From: Rhizophagus irregularis
Taxonomy: Eukaryota; Glomeromycota; Glomeromycetes; Glomerales; Glomeraceae
Reading direction: 5' to 3'
Assembly: GCF_026210795.1 (NCBI RefSeq)
Contig: NC_089437.1
Coordinates: 1,240,001 to 1,304,000 of the forward strand
Length of the DNA stretch: 64,000 nt
In this document: positions 45,301 to 54,478 of the stretch, piece after piece
Layout: each line of letters opens with the position of its first letter
Position numbering within the stretch: position 1 is the first letter of the stretch
Translations under genes and position numbers: made by a program
The notes under the pieces: model-generated
Seen by the model: only the letters and a program-made list of their open reading frames with translations
Database searches by the model: none
Told to the model about the DNA's origin: nothing

Positions 45301-46370
45301 AAGTTAGGGATATCAACAACGAGCACTCTCTCCATAAAATTGTTGAGAACGTTCTTAGGGACGCTATAATTAATACTGAGCAATGGAATTTCGAACAGTT
45401 TATAGAGACTGATGCATGGAAACCTGATGTAAATAATATTAGCGTCCAACGTTTTATAGGAAGAATGAGAGGAAAATATGATAGTAAAATTCCGATACCA
45501 GGTGAGCGCTTTAGTTATGTAATAACCCATCCTGATACTACCTTCGATTTACATGGTAGAAAGTTAAAACCAACTAAAGGCGAAAAAATGGAATTCGCCG
45601 ATGTAGCTAAGGAATTGGGTAAGGAACTAGATTTATACCATTATTTCAAAAAAACTATTATTGGTCTCTATGCCCGATTTATCATGTATGACAAGATGTA
45701 TGAGCCAGAACCCTCAAGTCGAATCATGCGAATCAAAGACCTGGATGAGAAATATAAGCAAATTGATGACTATGCTCAAAACAAGGCCAAGTCATGGCTT
45801 GAGGGATTCGTAAAAGAAAATATCATAGTCAATGGTGTTACTTCCAAGATGATAGAATCTCGTGGGATTGCTTATAAGCGTGCTTATAGAACTGCGGTCA
45901 AAAAGGCACAAGAAATGTTATATCATAAGATAGGGTACTTATACGAAATATTTCATGGCGAATGGCTTAGCTACGAGATTTTTATGGGAAGTAATCCTAT
46001 TGAGATATTATGGGAGAGATTCATGAAATGCGCTAGGAAACTTACAAAAGATAAAAACCTCTCGGTGGATGGCGAAATGAAGGAAAAAATATGCTCTGAT
46101 TTTGCTCGATATCCTAGTGAGCTTGCAAAATGTATTGAAGGGTATAATTTATTCTTTCACAAATTGGTCTATCATATGCGTTATAAAGAGCATATATCCA
46201 TACCAGAAAAAATTGGCCCAGTCTCGTCTATGCAAAAAAATGAGATAATTACTGACTTACCAGCCTTACCTCACATATCAGAAATTGAGGCGCTAGATGA
46301 CATTACTAATTTATGGTATTTCTATCTTGAAGGTGTGGTCGAGCCGGAGGTGTTAAAGCAAAGCACTTAA
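42350..46370 (+). pseudogene. Family B DNA polymerase, nucleocytovirus-like, of element B
   Basis: From ATG at 42350 the polymerase runs about 1340 codons. Exonuclease motifs: [14 protein letters not shown] (near 43200), [13 protein letters not shown] (near 43460) and [13 protein letters not shown] (near 43970). Polymerase motif A is [20 protein letters not shown] (near 44250), motif [14 protein letters not shown] (near 44770), motif [14 protein letters not shown] (near 44920), with TGKKKYFS downstream. The SLYPSI and YGDTDS forms and the long C-terminal region resemble cellular and large-DNA-virus enzymes rather than protein-primed ones. Disabled by TGA at 42551, 43375 and 43432, TAG at 43540, and frame changes near 43035 and 44470. 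The 3' part from 44473 to 46370 is fully open. Confidence 0.8.
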
Positions 46371-46683
46371 ATGAATTATATGGATAGTACTCTTAGCCGA
46401 AATTCCCACAATCTGCTAAGAGAACTTATACAATATTATTTATATTTTTTTTTCTTGTGCAATAATACTGGCTAACTTCAATTCCTATATTCGATCTAGC
46501 CACGAGATGACCTATTCCGACCTCTGATTACACACCCAGCCTCACGCTTGTGCTGATCATATATCCCAACCTCAGATATGCCCGGAGATGATCATTAGTA
46601 TTTTAATTTAGCAAAACTTCGTTAACAATATTAACGATCAGCTGAAAAATCCACATATTTTAAAGATAAGCTTTATTGGTATA
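46371..46683. other. Short spacer
   Basis: No gene seen between the polymerase and the next plus-strand ORF; an AT-rich patch near 46435-46460 may hold its promoter. Confidence 0.4.
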
Positions 46684-47022
46684 ATGGCCAAACTACGTGA
46701 CCAAGTTTCCCAGTACATAGGCTTCGAACCCAACAAAATCTATCTCCCGATCACAGAAGATGATAGATGATTATTTCGCAAAATAATAGCGGATCAGGAA
46801 GGGATGAGAGATATCGTAATAGATGACTATCAATATTTACTACAACACGGTCATAATGGTAAGGGAGGTAACCGGATCCATATTGGATGGTTGTTTGCAT
46901 GTACACTGGCCCAAGCTAAAAAGATATTAATAAATCTGCCCGAAGATTTATCAAAAAAGGTATTAGCTCACATCCAAAGAAGATTCAGAAAAGTCCCGCT
47001 CACGCCAGTACTTATACGGTAG
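46684..47022 (+). pseudogene. Small ORF of element B with one TGA, unknown function
   Basis: From ATG at 46684 (MAKLRDQVSQYIGFEPNKIY) to the stop at 47020-47022, interrupted only by TGA at 46768-46770. The rest reads IVIDDYQYLLQHGHNGKGGN, RIHIGWLFACTLAQAKKIL and a basic end (HIQRRFRKVPLTPVLIR). A CGA-to-TGA change would explain the break. No family recognised. A 112-codon protein next to the polymerase could be an accessory replication factor, but nothing shows it. Confidence 0.4.
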
Positions 47023-47107
47023 TCGATTAGGTATTGAGATAATAAATATCCGGCCTATTTATATATTTTTTGTGTGTGAAATATCGATCATTTTTTTTAT
47101 TCATACC

Positions 47108-48058
47108 TCATGGATTCCACCATTTCCTGACCACGAGCCATATAACTACAATCAGTAGTAAGGCAAGCATGGAATATGTTATCATCGGCGACATTAAAGA
47201 ACTCGCAACGACAGGAATAGCCGGTGTTAGAGGTATTTCTTGGAACAATAGTACTGCTTCTGCGCCATCCGATTCCAAAGGAATCCCCTCACTCAAAATT
47301 ATTTGGGACGAAGTATTTTTCTTTAACGCTAACTGGTCTCTGAGGGGCCTATTTTCTTCCATTAAATTTGATCGCGCCGAATACAAAGCATCTATTTCTC
47401 AACTGGCTATCTCATGTGTCGCTACTATCCCTTTTTCCATACATTCTATTGTATATTTTTTCGAATTACGGTCCTCATTCGCTCATTCCAATTCAAGCCT
47501 GAGAGATTCTATTTCAGATGAGCTTATTTGGGCCGGCTTTTCTACCACCCCTCCCGTTGCATCCAAATCATGATATGTACGCTCTAGATCTATTTCCTCC
47601 AACTTACCTTCCAATTCGCGTATTTTAGTTTCAAGAGAAAGAATCTGGACCTTGTCAGTGGACGAAGCTTTCTGGGCCAAAGTTGCCTCTCTTTTTAGTG
47701 TTTTAATATTCGATTTGAGCGATTTGATTTTGGCAGTATATTTGGCTTCAAGTTCACGTTAACTTTCAGAATGAGACTTCCGTTCAGAAATGAGTTGGGA
47801 TCTAACTTTAGTACTGGACGCATTTAACTGGCTAATCTTATTTCCAATATCCTCCTCTCGCTCCGAATACTCTGAATTTTTAGCCAACAACTTTTCACAA
47901 AGATCATTAATTTCGGCTTTAGAACTAAGAGTGGTATACAATTTTTTTTTGAGTTCTTGCTCATATGCACTACCAAGCCGATGACCTTTATTATTAATTT
48001 CTTTCAAGGTATACACATTGGTTATAGCCTTTTTTTTCAGCTTAGTTGCTAGTATATT
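47108..48058 (-). pseudogene. Coiled-coil protein with C-terminal membrane anchor (element B)
   Basis: A single minus-strand frame running about 315 codons, broken only by TAA at 47759-47761 and TGA at 47483-47485 and 47399-47401. The body is a heptad-rich coiled coil (QILSLETKIRELEGKLEEID, KYTAKIKSLKSNIKTLKREA). The end is a hydrophobic helix (YSMLALLLIVVIWLVV) followed by RKWWNP, so a tail-anchored membrane protein is likely. The upstream start is uncertain; the frame stays open to 48361 but overlaps the HTH gene on the other strand. An envelope- or membrane-associated role in a particle is conceivable but not shown. Confidence 0.5.
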
Positions 48059-48158
48059 AAAAAAACATGCGATTGAAAATTTTTTACTTGGCAAATTTTT
48101 TAGACCGAATATATTGAATACACCGAATACACCAAATCTACCAAAAATATATCGATAA

Positions 48159-48710
48159 TACCAAACAGAAATTGAACAAATACCGAAAAAATATCGAAAA
48201 TATACCGGTAATTTTTCGAAAGATTTTTTTTGTCTATTTGTAAAAAATACTTCAGTATTTGCGTTCAGATGCAACCCCCTATCTGCTGAAGATATCCAGG
48301 ATATTATTAAAGCTAAAAATTCAATGAAGCGGGCATCAGAAGTCATGGCTAACAAATACAAAATATCAACACGGCGGGTGTATCAAATTTGGAGAGGAGC
48401 TCACCCACCAATAGACCCTAAAGATATAAAACCACTGTCAGAAGAACCTGGTTCGTATCAGCAAGCAGATCCTGTGGAATGCAATGTTATTTCTAAGAGT
48501 AAGGTAAAAAAGACCGGAGGAAAGAAACCCAAGTCCAAATCCGTTAGAATCTCTGAACCATCTATTACCCAGAATCAGCCAACGTCTACAAGCCCAGAGG
48601 GTTCTGAAGGTTTAAATATTAGCAGAGAGGATCTGAATGCATTTTATGAAAAAGAAGCTAAGAGAGACGAAAAAAATAAAGCAGAGGTGAATAGACGTCT
48701 AGCCGTGTAG
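48159..48710 (+). CDS. HTH-type DNA-binding protein of element B
   Basis: The frame is open from 48159 and the first ATG is at 48324. The stretch before the ATG still reads like protein (SVFAFRCNPLSAEDIQDIIK), so the real start is probably upstream or spliced. The region SAEDIQDIIKAKNSMKRASE with NKYKISTRRVYQIWRG has the shape of a homeodomain-like or Pipsqueak-type helix-turn-helix. A basic linker (KKTGGKKPKSKS), a Ser/Thr/Pro stretch and a charged end (EKEAKRDEKNKAEVNRRL) follow. It converges on the Gag-protease block with an overlap of about a dozen bases. It may bind the element ends or promoters. Confidence 0.5.
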   Translation, partial: YQTEIEQIPKKYRKYTGNFSKDFFCLFVKNTSVFAFRCNPLSAEDIQDIIKAKNSMKRASEVMANKYKISTRRVYQIWRGAHPPIDPKDIKPLSEEPGSYQQADPVECNVISKSKVKKTGGKKPKSKSVRISEPSITQNQPTSTSPEGSEGLNISREDLNAFYEKEAKRDEKNKAEVNRRLAV

Positions 48711-48833
48711 AAGATATTTCCCATTTAGTTTATCATAGCGTACTAATAATTTCTCACACGATTCGTTAAGATCCTCTTTAGACTTAAGAGCGCTAAATAA
48801 CATTTTTTCAAGCTTCTCATAACTCACTTTTTT
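48699..48833 (-). CDS. Short tail in the -1 frame after the protease (element B)
   Basis: After a -1 slip at A AAA AAG just before the protease TGA (48824-48826), the frame stays open for about 43 codons (KKVSYEKLEKMLFSALKSK, then LNESCEKLLVRYDKLNGKYL) to a TAG at 48699-48701. It is helical and charged and unlike the zinc finger found at the same place in element A. The slippery run and stop are identical to those at the gag/protease junction of this element. Confidence 0.45.
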   Translation of the reverse strand, partial: KKVSYEKLEKMLFSALKSKEDLNESCEKLLVRYDKLNGKYLLHG

Positions 48834-49671
48834 TTTAATACGCCATCCTCACTTAAGTCCTGCGAAATGCAGTCTGGGATCATGGAATCGTCACATTCAG
48901 GAGTAATGTTCGCGCAATTCACCTCAAGCTTGTTCTTGACCTTATGCATATTAATTGGGATAAAAAATTCCTTACCATTACACTCTAGTCTCAATTCCCG
49001 CTTTGATGCAAGTAAATCATAATTATATTTATCAAGAAGTGTGTTGGGTAAAATTAGCATCAGCTTAGGATACTTAACTACAGCAAAATCAGCATATATA
49101 GTACATCCGGGAGCAAAATTTACTGGGACATTTCGGACAGTACCAAGAGATTCTATAGGAATGGTAGCGATGCCTCTAAGGTCATGTTTTTCTTTTGTAT
49201 CGATTTCCAGCTTTGATCGTTCAGATATATCTTCAGACATGATCGGAAAATTAGCACCAGGATCAACTGTGCCTGCCGGAATCACTAGACGCTTAATTTT
49301 ACATTTAACGGTGACAACATCTGTGGTGGGTTCTTTTTTCCGAATAAAATTTATCTCCATGGGTCCATCCAAAATATCCTCTTCATCTGAATCTTGAGCT
49401 GAGGCAGGTACACACTTTTTAGCCTGCTGAATTATGTACGGAAGATAATTCTCAAATTCGATCTGAATGATTTTTCGAATAGTTTCTTCTAAAGACACAT
49501 GCTTACCATGACTATCTTTATCTGATGAGGCATTATGGGTGGAAGACAAATTATTGTCTTGCTTTACCTTACAAAGCTCGGATTTACTAGAGACCTTAGA
49601 CTTTGAGGATTTATCGGGATATCCACGTTGCCCAGCGGGTTCTAAAGGGATCGCGTAATTCACTTTTTTTT
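48824..49671 (-). CDS. Retropepsin-like protease of element B, entered by -1 frameshift
   Basis: Intact frame ending at TGA 48824. It begins inside the A9 run of the gag end, with no ATG near the start; the first Met lies about 100 codons in, just before the protease domain (GPMEINFIRKK). Ser/Lys-rich linker, then a helical stretch (ETIRKIIQIEFENYLPYII). The protease-like domain has the active-site region AGTVDPGANFPIMSEDI, where the usual D-T/S-G is D-P-G, and a later hydrophobic patch (PKLMLILPNTLL). Catalytic Asp is kept, but Pro for Thr/Ser could reduce activity. It follows gag directly, as in retroelements. Confidence 0.65.
48827..48833 (-). promoter_or_regulatory. Candidate -1 frameshift site, protease to tail (element B)
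   Basis: On the minus strand the zero frame is TTA AAA AAA AAG TGA, with heptamer A AAA AAG in phase and immediately followed by the stop. The 13-base string of nine A, G, TGA is the same as at 49660-49672. Confidence 0.65.
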
Positions 49672-50755
49672 TCCATGAGTTATGTAAACATTCATATCGC
49701 GTTTTCCGGGGTCTGAACTGGCTGACGAATTATCAGAGTTATAATCATTGTCCTCAGGTTTTGATGTATCATCATCAGAAAAAATGGGATCAGACTGTTC
49801 ATCTACTGTAGCCATATGAACTCGACTACTTCTGGATTTGGAATCTTTAGTGAGTTTATCCAATAAGGCTTTGATTTTTCCTAATCTTTTTTCTAATCCT
49901 CCAAAAGGTAAGGACTCCGAGCGTTGACGCTGAGATGTTTTGGCACCTCTGGTATTATTTCTATCAAATTTGGCTAAGTGGGCTTCAATTCATTCTAATC
50001 TTTTTTCCAATCCTTTATTATTATAGTCTGAGGATTCTGAATACCGATACTGAGCTGATTTGGTATCTTCTCTTATGAGTTTGGTGAGTTTGGCTAAATT
50101 AATTTCGATTACTCCTAATCTTTTTTCCAATTCTTGGTTAATATGACTATCAAGGATTGAAGCATTATTCGAATTAATTACATTTTCAGGTAGTTGTAAG
50201 CATTGGGCAAGTTTAGAATGCATCTGCATTGATTTCGCTAACTGTGCTTCCAAAGAAGCTATTTTGGAATTTAACTTTTCAAAAATAGCGGAGGTTTCAT
50301 TATTCTGGAGGTGTACTTGAGCCGGTTGTGCTAGTTGGGCCTGTAGAGAAGCTAATTGGAAATTTAACTTTTCAATCTCAGCTGAAGAATTATTCTGATA
50401 ATTTTGGTTTCCATTTAAATTGGGAGCACTCCAGCCACATGTCTTTTAGATTTGTAAAAAATGCATTAATACCAGCAGGAGCGACAGCTCGCATCCATGT
50501 ATAAAGATCACCTGATAAGTGGTTCTTAAGAAATCCTATAGTTTGTGCATCATTATCTGCTACACCTAATAATAAAGGTCAGATTCTTTTTTCATAAGTA
50601 TCTGGCGAGTCTGTGGGTAGAAATTTTTCTTGAGTTAATCTTTGAAGTGCCGACTGCCGACTACCTACTGTTTCTCGTTGATAATGTGATCTCATCCAAG
50701 CGTCATCGGGCTGGGTGTGGGAGGTGCAAGCACCACCCACCTCCGGGTCTACGAC
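49660..50755 (-). pseudogene. Gag-like protein of element B, 5' part missing
   Basis: The core near 50720-50440 has AWMRSHYQRETVG, EKFLPTDSPDTYEKRI, a TGA (50580-50582), then GFLKNHLSGDLYTWMRAVAP and GINAFFTNLKDMW. This aligns well with the element A Gag (NWLQGKYRDVMVG, FSPINTPDTYAKRIR, APADLDAFFNELRNKW). A one-base shift near 50440 leads to a coiled coil with repeated (G)LEKRL units and a second TGA (49990-49992), then an acidic Ser/Asp tail ending in KKK-TGA at 49660. The N-terminal half is absent: homology stops around 50.75 kb, where element C sequence begins. No zinc knuckle seen. Confidence 0.65.
49663..49669 (-). promoter_or_regulatory. Candidate -1 frameshift site, gag to protease (element B)
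   Basis: Zero frame GGA AAA AAA AAG TGA; heptamer A AAA AAG in phase, stop immediately after. The -1 frame enters the protease (KKVNYAIPLEPAGQ). Confidence 0.7.
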
Positions 50756-51190
50756 CCATCGCAGTACCTATATCCCCCCTACGGGAGATCAGGAATCTCC
50801 TATATCTGTCACCATCTGTCAATAACATCAGTCATATAACAATATACTAAAAAAGGATAAAATAAGGGAAAAGAGAGGAAAATACGATAGAATCAGAGGG
50901 GTATGACAGATATGACGGATATGACAGATGTTTCAGAAAAATTGGGAGAGGGGTATCCCCAGAAAAAAGTTTTGATTTTACCCCCCAGATCTGTCATTCT
51001 GTCATAGTTCTGTCATATGATCAGGATTCCGTCTAATAATCTGTTGGAAGCAGTGAGATAGCAAACCAGATAAGTTAGCAGGTAAGCCCCTAGAAGGTCT
51101 ATAAAGCCAGTAAGACTAACCCCGTCCCGCCCCCATCAGAAAAAATAAGTAATTGAACAATGGGTATACCATAAGTAACCTATAAGGACA
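50756..51190. repeat. TCTGTCAT-rich region, probable end of element C
   Basis: Begins with a hairpin-like GGTGTGGGAGGTGCAAGCACC / CACCCACC stretch and is then dominated by (A/T)TGACAGATATGACGGATATG and its inverse TCTGTCATTCTGTCATAG (50795-50825, 50900-50935, 50990-51020). No coding frame. Its place between the broken gag of B and the first gene of C suggests the terminal repeat of C. The exact first base is not determined because the other end lies outside the window. Confidence 0.5.
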
Positions 51191-51196
51191 GATAAC

Positions 51197-51556
51197 ATGT
51201 ATACCCCGCACGCAGTATCAGTAATTCCCGAACTTGTAAGCCATATCCTGGAACACATTCCAAGTAGCAATTTTGGGCCACATCTTTTAGAAGTCAGCCC
51301 AATCTGGAGAGCTGAAGCTGAACGAGTACTCTGGAAGCGGCATAAAAAAGCCGAGGAGGCATACGACAGGGCAGTAGAAAAGAAGGAAAAAGCAAATGAT
51401 GCTCTTGGCCAATCATTGGAGGAGGAGGGTATCCTCCGTGAACTTGAATGGAAGGCGTATCAAAAGGCTTGTAAAGAGTTAACGGACACTAGAAAAAAGC
51501 TAACTATAGTAAAAGGAGCTCTTGAGCGGTTTGGATTTCAGATATATGTAGTTTGA
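51197..51556 (+). CDS. F-box protein with coiled coil (element C)
   Basis: 119 codons from ATG at 51197, intact. An F-box-like N-terminus (VIPELVSHILEHIPSSN, then LLEVSPIWRAEAERVLWKRH) is followed by an alpha-helical charged region (KKAEEAYDRAVEKKEKANDA). F-box proteins link targets to SKP1-cullin ubiquitin ligases. In a mobile element or virus this would be a tool for altering host protein turnover. It is the first gene inside the presumed terminal region and shares its orientation with the helicase. No known target-binding repeats are present. Confidence 0.6.
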   Translation: MYTPHAVSVIPELVSHILEHIPSSNFGPHLLEVSPIWRAEAERVLWKRHKKAEEAYDRAVEKKEKANDALGQSLEEEGILRELEWKAYQKACKELTDTRKKLTIVKGALERFGFQIYVV

Positions 51557-51774
51557 AAAAGGGGAAGGGAAGATTTAGAGCAGTCGTAAAGGTTCGTGGT
51601 TTATAGTTTTTTTTTACCCCTAGAAGATAACCAGATATAACCAGAGGACCGCAGAATCGCAGGACCATAGGACTACAGGAGGGTAAATTGGTAGGAGTGC
51701 AGATCTTTGGAAAAATATTCGGCAATTGAAGATTAGGTAACTATAAATTAGTACTCGATTTGATAGAACAAAAA

Positions 51775-53304
51775 ATGACTGCCCAAACTAGCACTCAAGC
51801 TCAAGTTATCCCCAAGTTCGGTGAACAGAAGAAGGCTTTTAGTATTGATGAGCTTAAACGGCTCATTAACGCTGCAAAGAATATGAGGGATCTCAATCAA
51901 GCTAAAGGTTATCTTTGCAGTTACTTTATCCCCTGCTCCAACCCACATGGAGTCTTCATGTGGCGATCAGAAATCAAAAACCTCGAGCACATCCCTGATA
52001 AAAATATTAATAAACTTATCCGTCCAATTACCAAAGTCTTTTACACACAATCTGAACAGGGTCCTTCACAAAAGGTTGAATTTAATATCAACAAATGGTT
52101 TATGATCGAATATAGTACTGTATGTGTAGCTACCTGTGACCCTCAAAAATCCCGTATCTTTAAACTAGGTGGCCAACTTTATCTCAATATCTTTCCAGGA
52201 TTCCTCCATATCCTGCGTCCGATATCCACTTTTGAATCTACAACCCACTTCGCGGTTAAATTTATCTTCTCCCACATTCAGGATATCTGGTGTTCAGGCG
52301 ATTGGAATCTTACTGAGTATATCATAAAGTGGTTGGCCGGTGTGGCAGCTGGAAGGAAAATGTATTCGATTCTCTACCTGAAATCCGGACAGGGTTGGGG
52401 TAAGAGTATTATAACAGATTTCATTCAACGTAGTGTTTTAGGTACTCAACTTGTTTATAAGACCAGCGATCCTCAAACGATTCTTGGAAGTTTCAATGGG
52501 CAATTACAGGGTAAGGTTCTTCTCCTCCTCGAGGAAATGCCTACAGAAAAAAGCCAGTGGAATAATCTATATCGATCGTTGAAGGATAAGGTAACAGGCG
52601 ATATAATGGAAATCCATGAAAAATACAAGACGCCAACACATTACAAAAACTTTATATCCACCATTGTACTCACTAATGAAAATGCTCTCAGAGTGGAGAA
52701 TGACGATAGGCGCACAGTGTTCTTGGATGTGTCACCATCCCGCAAGGGAGACTTCAACTACTTTAAGAAACTTAGTGACGCTATGAAATACCCAGGCGCC
52801 AGTGAGGCATTCTATGCTTACTTGAGAGCCATTGCAGACGCTTACCCAGACTTCAATGGGAATCCACCACCTATGACAACATCTAAGCAGGATCACATCA
52901 TATCGACTCTTCCACCCCTATTTCAATTCATGAAGGACACTTACCTCATAGTACAAAATTATATAACCGACCTACCTGTTCAAGAATTTTATAGGGTATA
53001 TACTTCATACTGTGAAACTCATTGCATCTCACCATTATCAAAGATAAACGCTTCTAGAATCCTATCAAATGAGTTGAGTATAAATAGTAATCGGACTTAT
53101 ATAAATAAAAAGTTAACCCGAGTATATAGCATATCCAGGGAGGATCTTTACAAGAAATACCTTGGCAAAAAATGGATCCATGAAACAGATGAAATCAATA
53201 TAGAAGGAATAGATATAGAAACTTCTGAGAACCCGCATCTGATCCAAATGCCTTGGAGAAGTTCTTGGCAAATATATATAATCCAGCTAGTAAGTCGCAA
53301 GTAG
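51775..53304 (+). CDS. Superfamily 3 helicase (element C)
   Basis: Start ATG at 51775 (MTAQTSTQAQVIPKFGEQ). The SF3 core has Walker A SGQGWGKSIITDFI at about residue 202, Walker B KVLLLLEEMPTE at about 246 and the sensor Asn in FISTIVLTNENALRVENDDR at about 298. A region resembling the D5-type N-terminus (WFMIEYSTVCVATCDPQ) precedes it and a winged-helix-like domain follows (PVQEFYRVYTSYCE). SF3 helicases unwind DNA at virus origins and are common in nucleocytoviruses, virophages and some Polinton-like viruses. The frame ends at 53304, but the neighbouring frame continues with a long Pro/Glu-rich region, so a one-base indel near 53240 in a CCC run may have split one larger protein. Confidence 0.8.
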   Translation: MTAQTSTQAQVIPKFGEQKKAFSIDELKRLINAAKNMRDLNQAKGYLCSYFIPCSNPHGVFMWRSEIKNLEHIPDKNINKLIRPITKVFYTQSEQGPSQKVEFNINKWFMIEYSTVCVATCDPQKSRIFKLGGQLYLNIFPGFLHILRPISTFESTTHFAVKFIFSHIQDIWCSGDWNLTEYIIKWLAGVAAGRKMYSILYLKSGQGWGKSIITDFIQRSVLGTQLVYKTSDPQTILGSFNGQLQGKVLLLLEEMPTEKSQWNNLYRSLKDKVTGDIMEIHEKYKTPTHYKNFISTIVLTNENALRVENDDRRTVFLDVSPSRKGDFNYFKKLSDAMKYPGASEAFYAYLRAIADAYPDFNGNPPPMTTSKQDHIISTLPPLFQFMKDTYLIVQNYITDLPVQEFYRVYTSYCETHCISPLSKINASRILSNELSINSNRTYINKKLTRVYSISREDLYKKYLGKKWIHETDEINIEGIDIETSENPHLIQMPWRSSWQIYIIQLVSRK

Positions 53305-54395
53305 ATCAAGAGAAAGTGGAGTTAGTTGTTGAGAAACCTGCTGAGGAAAAACCCGCTCCTGTTGAGAAGAAGCCTACTGAAGAGACCAAAAAGACTCCAC
53401 CACCAGTATCACTTAAGCCCGATTGCTTGAAGGTAAAACCCGCACCTGTCATCAATGAGGATCCTATTCCTGAGGAATCTCCAGCTCCTATAGAATCAGA
53501 TACTGATGAACCTATAGATAGCTTCTCGGACTGTTATCTATCTGATGAGGAACCTGATCAAGAAAATGAGCCGCCTGCTGAAGAACCTGCATTTAAAGCT
53601 GATGATGACTACTACGTTTTAGATGACTTGCTATCTGACTCAGATTTTACAACTGTGAACCCAGCTCCTGAACAACAACCCGAGTCTCCCGCAGAATTTT
53701 CTGCATCTGTCACTAAGCCTGACCCAGAACCGGCTCCTGAACAACAACCCGAGTCTCCTGCAGAATTTTCTGCATCTGTCACTAAGCCTGACCCAGAACC
53801 GGCTCCTGAAGAGCAACCTATCCCAGAACCTGACACAGAACTAGAAGTTGACTGGGACCCTGAACCAAAGGAAGGTACTCGAGCATACTGGGCTTGGCAT
53901 GAAAGGCACCGATGGGATCGTAAGCCATGGGTCAAGAATTCAAAGGACCAGGTCTTTAATGATCTCTACAATACAGGTAAGAATTTATGGGCTAAGTACC
54001 AAGACGTGTCAGATGACTATGACTGGAAAATACTCGCGTTTGAAGTAGAGGAATGTCCCACAACACGTATTGAGGACGAGTACCAGTACTACCTTAGGGA
54101 GGTAGTAGACCGCTTCAAGGACTGGATCGAATATAATGGGAACTTACCTAAAACACCTAGCCGTAAAGAACTCGCAGATCTAATAAGAGTATACAAGGAG
54201 GATCGTGATGCTGAGATTATCCCTACCACCTCTAGTTATGAAACTATGAAGATGAATAAGGGTAAAGCACGAGAAATTCCAGAGGAACGTCCAAAAACTG
54301 ATATGGAACGTGAATGGGAAGCCGCCAATGGAATTGTCGACGACTGGGATGAAGAGGATCTTGATCGTGTATGCAGCAAGATTGACTCCTTTTAA
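53240..54395 (+). CDS. Pro/Glu-rich and acidic protein, probably the C-part of the helicase gene
   Basis: Open in the -1 frame relative to the helicase; the overlap codes NALEKFLANIYNPASKSQ with no ATG, so it is either the continuation of the helicase after an indel or expressed by frameshift. It contains EKPAEEKPAPVEKKP, acidic SDTDEPIDSFSDCYLSDEE, two almost identical 23-residue repeats (PEQQPESPAEFSASVTKPDP), then a globular-looking end with AYWAWHERHRWDRKPWV and DRFKDWIEYNGNLPKTPSRK. No enzyme motif recognised. Confidence 0.5.
53655..53815. repeat. Two direct repeats of about 69 bp in the Pro/Glu-rich gene
   Basis: CCTGAACAACAACCCGAGTC and the following 49 bases occur twice (from about 53667 and 53736) with a single visible base difference. 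The length is a multiple of three, so the frame is kept. Confidence 0.9.
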
Positions 54396-54478
54396 TAAGA
54401 TAAGCACTTCTTAGTTATCTTATATTTTTTGTATAAAAAACCTATATTACAACTGAACACAATTCATAAATACATCAA

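Larger units (their letters stand above)
41490..50755. mobile_element. Element B: decayed polymerase/Gag-protease element, right side cut by element C
   Basis: Gene order Cys-rich (-), polymerase (+), small ORF (+), coiled-coil membrane protein (-), HTH (+), protease and Gag (-). The outer border at about 41.5 kb is inferred from the GTCACTAGT array. The inner border is where gag stops. No integrase of its own is visible; the missing gag 5' end and integrase may lie beyond element C outside the window. Grouping rests on shared gene types with element A and on the common in-frame-stop decay. Confidence 0.5.

Noticed and set aside
47070-47573. 167-codon plus-strand ORF
   Set aside because: It is the antisense shadow of the minus-strand coiled-coil membrane protein, whose heptads and membrane helix give the better explanation.
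53240-53304. Programmed frameshift between helicase and Pro/Glu-rich frame
   Set aside because: There is no slippery heptamer at the join, only a CCC run; an indel or sequencing error is the likelier cause.
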